Assembly (NCBI GenBank): GCA_041394945.1
Contig: JAWKHH010000004.1
Location: 1 to 64,000 of the forward strand
DNA from: Bryobacteraceae bacterium
GTDB lineage: Bacteria > Acidobacteriota > Terriglobia > Bryobacterales > Bryobacteraceae
Length of the DNA stretch: 64,000 nt
Reading direction: 5' to 3'
Notes under the pieces: model-generated
Seen by the model: the letters and a program-made list of their open reading frames with translations, nothing else
Database searches by the model: none
What the model was told of the DNA's origin: nothing
Shown: piece after piece, positions 7,917-17,767 of the stretch
How the letters are laid out: every line of letters starts with the position of its first letter
Position numbering within the stretch: the first letter of the stretch is position 1
Made by a program: the position numbers and the translations under genes

Positions 7917-8288
7917 ATGCCCCCGCAACCGATTGACGTCCGCACCGTTCCGCCGCAGAACGACACTTATTCGCAGGCCGTGCGTCTGGGAGACGTCCTG
8001 TACGTCTCCGGTCAGCTTGGCGTTCGGCCGGACGGCACGATGCCGGAGGCATTTGCGGACCAGGTCCGGCAGGCGCTCGACAATGTGGCCGGTGTGCTCA
8101 CGGAGGCCGGTTCGTCGCTGGCGCAGGTGGCCAAGGTGAACATCTACGTCACGGACTTCTCGCGGCTGGGCGAGATGAACGCGATCTACCGCGACTACTT
8201 CCCGCATTGTCCGGCGAAGACGACCGTGGAGATCGCCCGGCTCGACAAGGGCGGACGGATCGAAGTGGAAGTGGTGGCGGCGGTATGA
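7917..8288 (+). CDS. RidA/YjgF/TdcF-family imine deaminase
   Basis: A 123-residue protein matching RidA in length and pattern: [19 protein letters not shown], then [17 protein letters not shown] and [21 protein letters not shown], including the Arg that binds the imine carboxylate in the family (ARLDKG). It would hydrolyse reactive 2-aminoacrylate-type enamines/imines from PLP enzymes. Its stop overlaps the ATG of the glycosidase gene by four bases (ATGA, 8285-8288), so the two are translationally coupled, although a metabolic link is not obvious. Confidence 0.92.
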   Translation: MPPQPIDVRTVPPQNDTYSQAVRLGDVLYVSGQLGVRPDGTMPEAFADQVRQALDNVAGVLTEAGSSLAQVAKVNIYVTDFSRLGEMNAIYRDYFPHCPAKTTVEIARLDKGGRIEVEVVAAV

Positions 8289-10909
8289 ATCCGGAACGGG
8301 AACGCATTGAGGAGGCGTCGCAGCGAGAGCGGCACTGGCGGCGGTGGGGTCCGTATCTTTCCGAACGCGCCTGGGGCACGGTGCGCGAGGATTACAGCGC
8401 GCTCGGCACGGCATGGGACTTCCTGCCGCACGACCACGCGCGTTCCAAGGCGTACCGGTGGGGCGAGGACGGGCTGGCCGGCATTTGCGATAACCACCAG
8501 CGTCTGTGCTTCGCGCTCGCGCTTTGGAACGAGCGCGATCCGATCCTCAAGGAGCGCCTGTTCGGGCTCGATGGCAACCAGGCCAACCACGGCGAAGACG
8601 TCAAGGAGCTTTATTACTATCTCGACTCGACGCCGACGCACTCCTACATGAAGTGCCTCTACAAGTATCCGCAGGCGGCGTTTCCCTATGGGCGGCTGGC
8701 GAACGAGAACCGGCTCGACCACCGCGGGCGGGACCGTCCGGAGTTCGAGCTGCTCGACACCGGCATCTTCGACGAGAACCGCTACTTCGACGTGTTCACC
8801 GAGTATGCCAAGGTCGACGTCAACGATATCCTGATCCGGATTACAGTGGCGAACCGGGGTCCCGCGGGGGCGCCGCTTCACCTGCTTCCGACGATCTGGT
8901 TTCGCAACTCGTGGGCATGGGGTTACGACCCTGAGCGGCCGGAAGTGCGCCGCCTGGACGACCGGCTGCTCGAGTGCAACCATTCCTCCATGGGGGCGCC
9001 GCTCGGACAGATGTACTTCTCGGCCGCCGAGCCGCCGCGCTGGCTGTTTACCGACAACGACACGAACACGGAACGGCTGTACAATTACCGGTCGTCGCCG
9101 GGATGGTACAAGGACGCCTTTCACGAGCGTGTGATCGGCCAGAAGCTTGACGCGGTGCGTCCGGATGGGCGCGGCACCAAGGCGTGCGCGTGGTACGTGG
9201 CGACGCTCGAGCCCGGCGAGGAGCGGGTCTACCGGTTCCGGTTGAGCGACGATTCCGATCCTGTGGCCTTCGACGCCATATTCGAAAGGCGCCGCGAAGA
9301 AGCCGATCGCTTCTACTCGTTCGCTCCGTCCGATCTTACCGACGACGCGCGAGCCGTGCAGCGGCAGGCCTACGCCGGGCTGCTGTGGTCGAAGCAGTTC
9401 TATCACTACGTGGTCGGGGAGTGGCTCGAGGGCGACCCCGGCCAGCCGCGACCGCCCGAAGGGCGCGAACAGGGACGCAATCGCGGATGGATCCATCTCT
9501 ACAACGAAGACGTCCTTTCGATGCCGGACAAGTGGGAGTATCCGTGGTTCGCCGCGTGGGACTCGGCTTTCCACATGATCACCATGGCGACCGTCGATCC
9601 CGACTTCGCCAAAGCAGAAATGGCGCGCTTCCTGCGCGAGTGGTATATGCACCCCAACGGGCAGATCCCGGCGTACGAGTGGGCCTTTGACGACGTAAAT
9701 CCGCCGGTCCACGCCTGGGCCTGCTACCGCGTGTTCAAGATCGATTCCAAGCTCACTGGGCGGCACGACTGGGCGTTTCTAGAAACCGTTTTCCACAAGC
9801 TGCTGATGAACTTCACCTGGTGGGTGAACCGCAAGGACTCCTCCGGCGACAACATCTTTGAGGGCGGCTTTCTTGGGCTCGACAACATCGGGCTGTTCGA
9901 CCGCTCGAAGCCGCTGCCCACCGGCGGCAGCATCGAACAATCCGACGGCACCAGTTGGATGGCGATGTACTGCTTGAACATGCTGCGGATCGCGCTGGAG
10001 CTGTCGGTGTTGAACCCGGCCTACGAAGATATCGCGAGTAAGTTCTTCGAGCACTTCCTGTTCATCTCGTCGGCCATGAACCACATCGGTGGACGCGGCC
10101 TGTGGGACGAAGCCGACGGATTCTACTACGACCGGCTGCAGTTGCCGGACCAGCGCTCGTTCCTGATGAAGGTCCGCTCGATGGTGGGGCTGATCCCGCT
10201 GTTCGCCGTGGAGACGATCGACCCGGAACAGCTTGACCGCGCGCCGGGGTTCAAGAGGCGGATGCAGTGGTTCATCGAGAACCGAAAGCTGCTTTGCGGC
10301 GAGGTGGCTTCGATCACGGACGAGGGAGTTGCCGGGCGGCGTCTGCTCGCGATCTGCCACGCGCACCGGCTGCGGCGCCTGCTGGCGCGCATGCTCGACG
10401 AAAGCGAGTTCCTTTCGCCGCACGGGATTCGATCCTTGTCGCGTTATCATGCCGATCACCCGTATTCGATGCAGTTCGACGGGACCGACTATGGCATCGC
10501 CTACGATCCGGGCGAGTCTTCCACGTGGCTGTTCGGCGGGAACTCGAACTGGCGCGGACCGGTGTGGTTTCCGGTGAACTACCTGATTATCGAATCCCTG
10601 CAGAAATTCAACCACTACTTCGGACGTGAGTTTCAGGTGGAGTTTCCAACCGGTTCGGGAAATATGGTGACGCTGGGTGAGGCGGCCGCGGAGCTGTCGC
10701 GGCGGCTGTCGCGAATCTTCCTGCGGGACCAGGCGGGTCGGCGGCCGGTATACGGGAATATCGAGAAGTTCCAATCCGACCCGCATTTTCGGGATCACGT
10801 GCTGTTCTACGAGTACTTCCACGGGGACACCGGGCTCGGGCTGGGCGCCAGCCACCAGACGGGATGGACGGCGCTCGTGGCGAAGTTGCTGCAGCAGAGC
10901 GGTGTGTAG
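8285..10909 (+). CDS. GH63/MGH1-like glycoside hydrolase
   Basis: An 874-residue protein with no signal peptide, so probably cytoplasmic. The ATG at 8285 overlaps the ridA stop. The sequence is typical of the large bacterial mannosylglycerate-hydrolase-like GH63 proteins: [20 protein letters not shown] near the N-terminus; [20 protein letters not shown], then [20 protein letters not shown] and [17 protein letters not shown], and a late [17 protein letters not shown] with [20 protein letters not shown]. In GH63/GH15-related (alpha/alpha)6 barrels, acidic residues in the WDSAFH/EWAFDD and [13 protein letters not shown] regions form the catalytic site. Likely substrate: glucosyl- or mannosyl-glycerate or an alpha-glucoside. 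Length is normal for the family and the reading frame is clean. Confidence 0.87.
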   Translation: MNPERERIEEASQRERHWRRWGPYLSERAWGTVREDYSALGTAWDFLPHDHARSKAYRWGEDGLAGICDNHQRLCFALALWNERDPILKERLFGLDGNQANHGEDVKELYYYLDSTPTHSYMKCLYKYPQAAFPYGRLANENRLDHRGRDRPEFELLDTGIFDENRYFDVFTEYAKVDVNDILIRITVANRGPAGAPLHLLPTIWFRNSWAWGYDPERPEVRRLDDRLLECNHSSMGAPLGQMYFSAAEPPRWLFTDNDTNTERLYNYRSSPGWYKDAFHERVIGQKLDAVRPDGRGTKACAWYVATLEPGEERVYRFRLSDDSDPVAFDAIFERRREEADRFYSFAPSDLTDDARAVQRQAYAGLLWSKQFYHYVVGEWLEGDPGQPRPPEGREQGRNRGWIHLYNEDVLSMPDKWEYPWFAAWDSAFHMITMATVDPDFAKAEMARFLREWYMHPNGQIPAYEWAFDDVNPPVHAWACYRVFKIDSKLTGRHDWAFLETVFHKLLMNFTWWVNRKDSSGDNIFEGGFLGLDNIGLFDRSKPLPTGGSIEQSDGTSWMAMYCLNMLRIALELSVLNPAYEDIASKFFEHFLFISSAMNHIGGRGLWDEADGFYYDRLQLPDQRSFLMKVRSMVGLIPLFAVETIDPEQLDRAPGFKRRMQWFIENRKLLCGEVASITDEGVAGRRLLAICHAHRLRRLLARMLDESEFLSPHGIRSLSRYHADHPYSMQFDGTDYGIAYDPGESSTWLFGGNSNWRGPVWFPVNYLIIESLQKFNHYFGREFQVEFPTGSGNMVTLGEAAAELSRRLSRIFLRDQAGRRPVYGNIEKFQSDPHFRDHVLFYEYFHGDTGLGLGASHQTGWTALVAKLLQQSGV

Positions 10910-10952
10910 CCGCGGGTTCGGGCGAGGAAGGACAGCGATAAGATCAGGGGAG

Positions 10953-12194
10953 ATGATTCGCCGACGCGACTTCCTGGCCTCCGCCGCAACTGCTTCCGCC
11001 TTCGCACAGGTCAAGCGGCCAAACATCCTGCTATTCATGACGGATCAGGAAACGGCGCTCCTTCCGGGCCCGGTGCGACTCCCCAATCGCGACCGGCTGC
11101 TCGCCCGCGGCACGAAGTTCACCCACGCCTTCTGCAACACGCCGCAATGCTCGCCGGCCCGCGCCTCGATCGTCACCGGGCTCTCTCCGCACAACGCGGG
11201 CGTACGCACCAACGTCGACGGCGGTTCGCTCGGAAAGCCGCTCGCGGCGTCAACCCCCGCGCTCGGCGACGTCTTCGCAAAGGGCGGCTATGAAACCGCG
11301 TGGTTCGGAAAGTGGCATCTCGGCGCTTATCGGGGCGGGTTCTCGACATTCCGGGAAGCCGGCGACGCGGCCGCCGTGGATGCCGCCACCGAATGGCTCT
11401 CGGGGCGTGGCAAGCAGCCATGGCTGTGCTGCGTCTCCATCCTCGACCCCCATCACATCTACGACATCCCGCGGGCGCTCCCGAAGGTCCGCCTGCGCGA
11501 AGGAGTCACCGCTCCGGCGTCGGGCCTCGAGAATCTAGTGGGTAAGCCGCCCGAGCAGCGCGCTTTCGTCGATGAGGACCAGGGCCGCCAGACCAGCCGC
11601 TTCAGCCGCGAAGACTGGCTCCGCTACCGCAGTTACTATCTCGACCTCGTGGAAGCCGCCGACAAGTTACTGGGCCGCGTGCTCGACGCCGGAGACGGCG
11701 GCGACATCGTCGTTTACACCACCGACCATGGCGACATGATCGGCGAGCACGGCCTTCCCTACAAGGGCCCGTTCATGTACGATCAGCTACTCCGCATTCC
11801 GCTGATCGTGCAGGCGCCCGCGAGCAAGGCGTTTCGCGCCGGCGGTGCACGATCGGATCTCACCATGCAAGCCGACCTCGCCCCCACCCTCGCGTCGCTC
11901 GCGGGACTCGCGTGGCCGGCGAAAACCGACGGCCGCGACTTATCCAAAGACACAAAGGGCCCGGATGCGGTCTTTCTCGAGTATTACGCCAAGCAGAAAT
12001 GGGTAAACCCGATCCGGACCATCCGGACCCGTAAGTGGAAGCTGAACCAGTACGACAGCGGCCACCGCGAAGTTTACGACCTGCAGCGCGACCCGGCGGA
12101 ACTTATCAATCTGGCCGGGCAAGCCGGGGTGGAGAAGCAGTTGTCGGATCGCCTCCGGAAATGGTGGCCGGAGCCGAGCCGGCCCCTGCGCTAG
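10953..12194 (+). CDS. Tat-exported sulfatase (Cys type)
   Basis: A 413-residue sulfatase with a short Tat signal (IRRRDFLASAATASAFAQ). The core starts RPNILLFMTDQETALLPG and the signature is C66-S-P-A-R70 (PQCSPARASIVTGLSPHN); Cys66 would become formylglycine. WFGKWHLGAYRG and VVYTTDHGDMIGEHGLPYKG give further catalytic and metal residues. It is shorter and clearly divergent from the sulfatase at 2526-3935, so it is not a recent duplicate. A TAAGAT hexamer (10939-10944) lies 8 bases before the ATG. Its stop shares a CTAG palindrome with the convergent mscL stop. Confidence 0.9.
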   Translation: MIRRRDFLASAATASAFAQVKRPNILLFMTDQETALLPGPVRLPNRDRLLARGTKFTHAFCNTPQCSPARASIVTGLSPHNAGVRTNVDGGSLGKPLAASTPALGDVFAKGGYETAWFGKWHLGAYRGGFSTFREAGDAAAVDAATEWLSGRGKQPWLCCVSILDPHHIYDIPRALPKVRLREGVTAPASGLENLVGKPPEQRAFVDEDQGRQTSRFSREDWLRYRSYYLDLVEAADKLLGRVLDAGDGGDIVVYTTDHGDMIGEHGLPYKGPFMYDQLLRIPLIVQAPASKAFRAGGARSDLTMQADLAPTLASLAGLAWPAKTDGRDLSKDTKGPDAVFLEYYAKQKWVNPIRTIRTRKWKLNQYDSGHREVYDLQRDPAELINLAGQAGVEKQLSDRLRKWWPEPSRPLR

Positions 12195-12622
12195 TCGCCC
12201 GCGGCGGCGGCGCGATTGCGCGAGAGCAGGTCCCGGATCTCGGTGAGCAGCACCTCTTCCTTCGGCGGCGCCGCGGGAGCTGCTTCTTCTTCCTTCTTCA
12301 TGCGGTTCATCGCTCTGACGATCATGTACATCACGAACGCGACGATCAGGAAATTGATCACCGTGTTGAGCCATGCACCGTAGGCGATCACCGGAGCGCC
12401 CGCCTTCTTGGCTTCCTCGAGGGTGGCGAAACTGCCGCTCAGCGGTATGAACCAATCCTTGAAGTCCGCCCCACCGGTGAAGAACCCGGCCACGGGCATC
12501 ACCACATCGCCAACCAATCCGCTCACCACCCCGCCGAATGCGGCGCCCATAATGATGCCCACGGCCATGTCGAGCATGTTGCCTTTAACGGCGAATTCTT
12601 TGAACTCTTGAATCATCCCCAT
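12191..12622 (-). CDS. mscL: Large-conductance mechanosensitive channel MscL
   Basis: A 143-residue inner-membrane channel that opens under high membrane tension to release osmolytes. The ATG at 12622 has a good Shine-Dalgarno (AGGAGAAG). It begins MGMIQEFKEFAVKGNMLDMA, then TM1 with the gate region VGIIMGAAFGGVVSGLVGDV, a periplasmic loop (FFTGGADFKDWFIPLSG), TM2 (YGAWLNTVINFLIVAFVMYM) and a charged C-terminal bundle (KEEVLLTEIRDLLSRN). Length and topology are normal. The C-terminus ends on the CTAG shared with the convergent sulfatase gene. Confidence 0.96.
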   Translation of the reverse strand: MGMIQEFKEFAVKGNMLDMAVGIIMGAAFGGVVSGLVGDVVMPVAGFFTGGADFKDWFIPLSGSFATLEEAKKAGAPVIAYGAWLNTVINFLIVAFVMYMIVRAMNRMKKEEEAAPAAPPKEEVLLTEIRDLLSRNRAAAAGD

Positions 12623-12899
12623 GATTTCACTTCTCCTGACAGTGATATTGGTCTGTTCCGGCCGCGACACTGACGGTGCGGTCCCGGCAAGCGTACCATC
12701 AGCCGAGGCGGTGTTCAACAGCTTTTTTTGGAACTGTGACGGCAATGTACCGGGACGAGGGCTGGGAGAGTCCTGCAAACTACCTCAATTCAGGGATTTT
12801 CGGTCTCCGGGCGGTGCTTCGCGATGTGGCCGACTGTAAACGATTTCACGAACCGCTGGCGCGACGGAGGAGCACAATGCGCGGAGTTCGGGCCCGGCG
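12623..12899. other. Intergenic region upstream of mscL
   Basis: About 277 bases between mscL and the convergently placed end of the LarA-like gene. I see short spurious frames only and no recognisable element. Confidence 0.4.
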
Positions 12900-14450
12900 C
12901 TACGACCTGACGTTGACGTACATGAACGGAGGTATCGTCAGCGCCACGACGTCGTGATGGCCCTTGCCGCCGCGCGCCATCTCAAGCGCCGCCGCCATCG
13001 AGGGTGCCCACAAACACCCCAGCCGCCGGGCCGGACGGTCGTCTTTCGGGCCAACCATGATGACTTGCGAGAGGTACTTCAACGGATATGTGGCCCAATA
13101 CCAGACCGTAAACGGATGGAAGCCGTGATGCGCATAACGGTTCCGGTAGCAGTCGCGGAGATGCGGATCGAACGCGTAGCGCTCCTGGTAGACGCGCTGC
13201 ATCTCGAACGGATCCTGCGTCGCCGCCAGCACTTCGTCGTAGAACAACCGGTAGGCGACGTGATACTGAGGATGGAATACCTCGTCCACCGGATTCACGA
13301 TAATCACGGCCCCGCCGCGCTTCACGAGCGGCTTCGTGTAGAACCAGTTGAATACGTAGCCGAGCACGTCGCTCACGACGAGTACGGGATTCACTCGCGC
13401 GTCGATCGCATACGGACTCAAGTCGGGAAGTCCGAATACGAGCGTGTCATACTGGCGGTCCACGTCCACCGTCAATTGCTCGCGCAGTTTAGAGAGCGTG
13501 ATCGGATGCACGTCGTCGATGGCGCCGGCCTCCACCGAAAGCGGGGTGTAGTCGCCGGGCACGCTGTGCAGGATCGTGCGGCGGGCAGACTCCGGCAGCA
13601 GCTTCATGGACGCGGGCGTAGCCGTCTTGAGGAACCGCTCCAAGACGTTGCAGCGCGAATCCGGCTTGCCGAGATAGGCGCTGTGCGCCGGGTAGGTGGC
13701 GCCGTTCATTGCGAATTCGAGCACCATGATCTTGCAGTGCTTCTGCGCCACGCGCGAGATCCGCTCGATGGAGCAGTGCATCTCGGACCCTTTCGGCTGC
13801 ATCACGTGCGGCGAATCCTTCGTCATCGCCGGATGGTGATGATACGAGATTGACTTGTAGCCTGCCAGCCCCACGGCCACCGACTTGTGCCCGCCGTTGA
13901 GCGGAATCTGTACGGCGTCGATGTAGATCACCAGGTCGGCCTCGACGGCGTAGCGGCTGATCTCGACGGCCTCTCCGTTTTCGGTTTCGCCGATGGCGGC
14001 CAGTTCCTCGGGCGCCTCGGCGTCGAAGTTCTGCAGTTGCTGCGGGTAGAACTCAGCCATCACCTGGTCACCCACCATGTAGCGGAGTTCGTGTTCCTTC
14101 ATCTTGCGGTGCAGCGCGACGGCGCAGATGAGGTGGATGTTCTCTTTGCGAACGCCGTACTCGTACAACATCGGCAGCAGCGTCTCGATGGCGATCTGGC
14201 GGAAATCCGGCCGCGGCGTCTGCGGAAACGGCTGACAGTTATCGTCGAAGGCAATCAGAACGCGCGAGTTGCCATTTACCTGTTCCTTGAGTGGCGGCAT
14301 GCCACGCGGATTCTGAAAGGCCCGGCGGACGTGCTCCGGATAGGTGGCTTGCGGAAAACCGGGAATCGCGGGTGGAGGGTAGAGCACGTCGGAGCCATCC
14401 GGCAGATCGATGTTGACGATGTTGTTGCCGGAGAAAGTCAGGTATTTCAC
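12900..14450 (-). CDS. LarA-like (DUF2088) nickel-pincer racemase-family protein
   Basis: A 516-residue protein. The first ~170 residues match the lactate-racemase N-terminal domain: SRVLIAFDDNCQPFPQTPRP, then YGVRKENIHLICAVALHRKM and KEHELRYMVG, the family H-R-x-M/T-x-x-E motif. Later VIYIDAVQIPLNGGHKSVAV and GLAGYKSISYHHHPAMT correspond to the LarA region around catalytic His and Lys. Members use a nickel-pincer nucleotide for 2-hydroxyacid racemisation or epimerisation. At 516 residues it is longer than LarA (about 425), with an extra C-terminal segment. larB, larC or larE homologues are not in the window. GTG start; weak ribosome binding site. Confidence 0.75.
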   Translation of the reverse strand: MKYLTFSGNNIVNIDLPDGSDVLYPPPAIPGFPQATYPEHVRRAFQNPRGMPPLKEQVNGNSRVLIAFDDNCQPFPQTPRPDFRQIAIETLLPMLYEYGVRKENIHLICAVALHRKMKEHELRYMVGDQVMAEFYPQQLQNFDAEAPEELAAIGETENGEAVEISRYAVEADLVIYIDAVQIPLNGGHKSVAVGLAGYKSISYHHHPAMTKDSPHVMQPKGSEMHCSIERISRVAQKHCKIMVLEFAMNGATYPAHSAYLGKPDSRCNVLERFLKTATPASMKLLPESARRTILHSVPGDYTPLSVEAGAIDDVHPITLSKLREQLTVDVDRQYDTLVFGLPDLSPYAIDARVNPVLVVSDVLGYVFNWFYTKPLVKRGGAVIIVNPVDEVFHPQYHVAYRLFYDEVLAATQDPFEMQRVYQERYAFDPHLRDCYRNRYAHHGFHPFTVWYWATYPLKYLSQVIMVGPKDDRPARRLGCLWAPSMAAALEMARGGKGHHDVVALTIPPFMYVNVRS

Positions 14451-14524
14451 AGCGTCTCATGGTAGCGCGATCCGGGTGATAATGGTTTCGGACCGGCTGG
14501 CCGTCTGTGGGCCGGCAGAGAACG

Positions 14525-17086
14525 ATGGAGAGGCCCCTTCAGGAGATGGCGCCGGCCGCACCCGGCTTGGCAAGTGGTTCGAACGGATACCGTGCGCCCA
14601 CGGGCCATTACGACGAGTTTCTCGCCGCCGAAGGTGTGCCTCGCAGCCACTGGCGCCGCCTCGCCGCAACGATGATCCGGATGGGTGAGGAGCGCCTCAC
14701 CCGCCGCTGGCTGCAGGCACAGCAGATCATCCAGGCCAACGGCATCAGCTACAACGTCTACGGCGATCCGCAGGGAAGCGGACGGCCGTGGCCGCTCGAT
14801 CCGGTGCCGCTGGTGGTTCGAGCGTCGGAGTGGGCGGCAATTGAAAGCGCCGTCTCGCAGCGCGTGGAACTGCTGAATGCCGTTCTCGACGATTTCCTGG
14901 GCGAGCAGCGTCTACTCAAGCAGCGCGGCTTTCCGCCGGAACTGTTGTTCCGGAATCCCGCGTTCCTCCGGCCGTTTCACGGGCTGCCGGCGCCGGCGCC
15001 GGGCGGTGGCAAGCGCGGCGTCCGGCTGATTCACTACGCCGCCGATATCGCCCGTTCGCCGGACGGCCGGTGGTGGGTGATCGCGGACCGGACGCAGGCG
15101 CCTTCCGGCATGGGCTACGCGCTTGAAAACCGCCTGGTGAGCGCGCAGATGCTGCCTGAGGCGTTCCAGGCGGCCCGCGTGCGCAGGCTGGCGCGCTTCT
15201 TCCAGGGTTATCGCGAAGGTTTGCTCTCTCTCGCCAAGACGGGCCGGGACGCGCCGCGCGTGGTTCTGCTCACGCCCGGCCCGTTCAACGAAACCTATTT
15301 CGAGCACGCCTACCTCGCCAAGTACCTCGGGCTTCCGCTGGTAGAGGGCGCCGACCTTTCCGTACGCGACAACCGGGTCTACCTCAAAACGCTGAGCGGC
15401 CTTTCGCGAATCGACGTGATCCTGCGCCGCCAGGACGACTCGTTTTGCGATCCGCTGGAACTGCGCGGCGATTCCCTGCTTGGCGTGGCGGGCCTGGTAG
15501 GCGCCGTGCGAGCGGGCGAGGTCGCCATCGCCAACGGCTTCGGCAGCGGGATGCTCGAGTCGCCGGCAAACATGGCTTTCCTGCCGGGCTTCAGCCGCGA
15601 GATTGAGGACCGGGAACTGGCGATGCCATCGATCGCCACCTGGTGGTGCGGCCAACCCCATGCGTGCCGCTACGTGCTCGACAATCTCGAGCGGCTCGTG
15701 ATCAAGGCCGCGTTTCCCAAGCTCGGCAGCAACCCGGTGTTCGGCGCGGCCATCACGGCCAAGCAGCGAGAGGACCTGCGGACGGAAATCCTCCGGCGGC
15801 CAGAAGACTACGTCGGGCAGGAACCCGTGGCGCTGTCGTCGGCGCCGGCGTGGACGGGATCGTCCACCGAGGCGCGCCATGTCGTGCTCCGGGTGTTCGC
15901 CGCCTGGAGCGGTTCCCGGTACGAAGTGATGCCTGGCGGGCTGACGCGTGTGGCCGCGCAGTCCGATTCGCTTGTCGTCAATATGCAGCGCGGCGGGGGC
16001 AGCAAGGATACCTGGGTCCTTTCGGAGCACGATGAAGAGCCCATCCCACTGATGCCGGCCGTCGTCCAGCGCGTCGACACCAGCCGCGGCGCGGATCTCC
16101 CAAGCCGCGTGGCCGACAATCTGTTCTGGCTCGGCCGGTACATGGAGCGGATCGAGGGCGAAACGCGTCTGGCGAGAGCCCTGATGCCGGCGTTGTCGGG
16201 TGAATGCGACCTGGGTCCGGCGCTCGATGTCGAGGCGGCGGTGATGCTCATGGCCGCCTACGAGTATCTGCCCGGGGAACTGACTTCCGTCCATCCGTTG
16301 GAACAACGCCGATGGCTCGAGAAAGCTTTGGGGGTGATGCTGTTCGAGGGCAGCCGGCCGGGCGGGCTTTCTTGGACCGCCAAGCAGGTGGGACGCTTGG
16401 GCTGGCAGCTTCGCGAACGTCTCTCGAGTGACACCAGCCAGTTGCTGGGCCGCGTGGAGAAGGAGTTTCAACGCACGCGGAAGCCTCCGGCGGGACGGAT
16501 GATGTCGTTCCTTCCCGATCTCGACCGCGCCGTGCAGACCCTCTCCGCGTTCAACGGGATGGTGAATGAGAACATGACTCGCGGGCACGGGTGGCGTTTT
16601 CTCGATATCGGTCGCCGCATCGAACGCGCCCTTCTGACTTCGGCTCTGCTTCGGCACTGTATCGTCGGCGGACCGGCGCCGCGATTCCTGGAAAGCCTGC
16701 TCCAGGTGGCCGACAGCACGATGACTTATCGCGCCCGCTACTACACGGCCATGCAGACCGACCTCGTGCTGGACCTGCTGCTGCACGACGGCGCCAACCC
16801 GCGATCGGTGGCGTTCCAGCTCGAAACGCTGGCCGGCCACTGGAAGCGCCTCCCCGAGCGCCACGACGCGGACCGTTATCCGCTGGACTCCCGCACGATC
16901 TGGAAGATGCTCACCGGGGTGCGGATGGCGTCGGCGGAGGAACTCGGCCGCGACACTCTCGAAGCGCGCACCGAACTGAGCACGCTGCTCGACTCGATTC
17001 ATGAGGATCTCGAACTGCTGGCCGATACCCTGGCGAAAAAGTACCTGGCGCAGGTAGAGATCACTAGGCGCTTGGGCCGGGGGTAA
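14525..17086 (+). CDS. Circularly permuted type-2 ATP-grasp protein fused to alpha-E domain
   Basis: An 853-residue fusion. Residues about 25-480 match the circularly permuted ATP-grasp pair DUF404/DUF407: GISYNVYGDPQGSGRPWPLD, VRLIHYAADIARSPDGRWWV, then DRTQAPSGMGYALENRLVSA and FGSGMLESPANMAFLPGF. Residues about 500-845 are the alpha-helical alpha-E domain (DUF403): VADNLFWLGRYMERIEGETR, then ARALM, and later AFQLETLAGHWKRLP. In other bacteria these domains often sit beside transglutaminase-like and proteasome-like genes and are thought to make or ligate a peptide; none of those partners are adjacent here. An alternative GTG start lies at 14507. Reaction unknown. Confidence 0.86.
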   Translation: MERPLQEMAPAAPGLASGSNGYRAPTGHYDEFLAAEGVPRSHWRRLAATMIRMGEERLTRRWLQAQQIIQANGISYNVYGDPQGSGRPWPLDPVPLVVRASEWAAIESAVSQRVELLNAVLDDFLGEQRLLKQRGFPPELLFRNPAFLRPFHGLPAPAPGGGKRGVRLIHYAADIARSPDGRWWVIADRTQAPSGMGYALENRLVSAQMLPEAFQAARVRRLARFFQGYREGLLSLAKTGRDAPRVVLLTPGPFNETYFEHAYLAKYLGLPLVEGADLSVRDNRVYLKTLSGLSRIDVILRRQDDSFCDPLELRGDSLLGVAGLVGAVRAGEVAIANGFGSGMLESPANMAFLPGFSREIEDRELAMPSIATWWCGQPHACRYVLDNLERLVIKAAFPKLGSNPVFGAAITAKQREDLRTEILRRPEDYVGQEPVALSSAPAWTGSSTEARHVVLRVFAAWSGSRYEVMPGGLTRVAAQSDSLVVNMQRGGGSKDTWVLSEHDEEPIPLMPAVVQRVDTSRGADLPSRVADNLFWLGRYMERIEGETRLARALMPALSGECDLGPALDVEAAVMLMAAYEYLPGELTSVHPLEQRRWLEKALGVMLFEGSRPGGLSWTAKQVGRLGWQLRERLSSDTSQLLGRVEKEFQRTRKPPAGRMMSFLPDLDRAVQTLSAFNGMVNENMTRGHGWRFLDIGRRIERALLTSALLRHCIVGGPAPRFLESLLQVADSTMTYRARYYTAMQTDLVLDLLLHDGANPRSVAFQLETLAGHWKRLPERHDADRYPLDSRTIWKMLTGVRMASAEELGRDTLEARTELSTLLDSIHEDLELLADTLAKKYLAQVEITRRLGRG

Positions 17087-17767
17087 GGCCGGTTTCGCCT
17101 GCGGAGTTGCGCACGGCGAGGTCGGTGCTCCGACGCCCCGGGGAAGCAAAATCGCCCCCGCCTAGAACATATCGCCAATCCTCACAACAACATCCCGTAT
17201 CGGGCGGCCGCGACCGGCCGCCCCAACCCGTACCACTGTCGACATCTCGCATACCTACGAATGACCAGCGCTGGTCGTCCGATAACAATTCTGAAATCAA
17301 CCACTCGTAAGCAGATACACACGGATTTCCGACAACTCGAAATCACAAAACTTCGCCCCCCAGAACGGGGCCATCGGTCGAAGCCGCCCTCCCATTCCCT
17401 GCCGCCTTGCCCTCTGTTCGCCACTGCCAACGGAGCCCACTGCCCCCGGCAATGGGTCCGCCGGGCCATCGCCCTGGGACCTCCTGGAAGGGTGTGCAGG
17501 GCGAACGGCCGCTTGTCGTTGAACGCTCTCTCCCTCGGAGCAGGGGACTTCGCTGAGAGGCGGAACGGAATCCGGGCCGCGGGGGATGTCCGTCGCGCCG
17601 GCAGGCTGTCGGGTTGTTAAAACAGCGCCGAACGAGCGTCGGAGAAGGACTTTTCCGGCAGGGTATCCGCAGACCCGCATGATATACTGGAGGCGGCTTT
17701 CAGGCGGGGCGGGAAGGCCGCTTCGTCTCTACGTGGTTGTCTGGCGTTTTCTCGAGGAGCTGGCGAA
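17087..17767. other. 680-base intergenic region
   Basis: No convincing gene. Short frames on both strands have no recognisable motif or ribosome binding site. A perfect hairpin sits at 17202-17223. A TATACT hexamer is at 17683-17688 before the first VWFA gene, but without a matching -35. The region may carry the promoter of the VWFA operon and a long leader. Confidence 0.45.
17202..17223. terminator. GC-rich hairpin, possible terminator
   Basis: A perfect 9-base inverted repeat, GGGCGGCCG and CGGCCGCCC, with a 4-base loop. It lies about 115 bases after the ATP-grasp/alpha-E stop codon. No T tract follows, so intrinsic termination is uncertain. Confidence 0.35.

Noticed and set aside
8195..9766. 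523-codon minus-strand frame opposite the GH63 gene
   Set aside because: No domain; the plus strand carries clear GH63 motifs throughout.
14912..17149. Very long open frame (745 codons) on the minus strand
   Set aside because: It lies opposite the ATP-grasp/alpha-E gene, has no recognisable domain and an Arg/His-rich composition typical of antisense frames in G+C-rich DNA.
17261..17680. Overlapping frames of about 120 codons on both strands before the VWFA operon
   Set aside because: No motif, no ribosome binding site, and composition unlike neighbouring genes.
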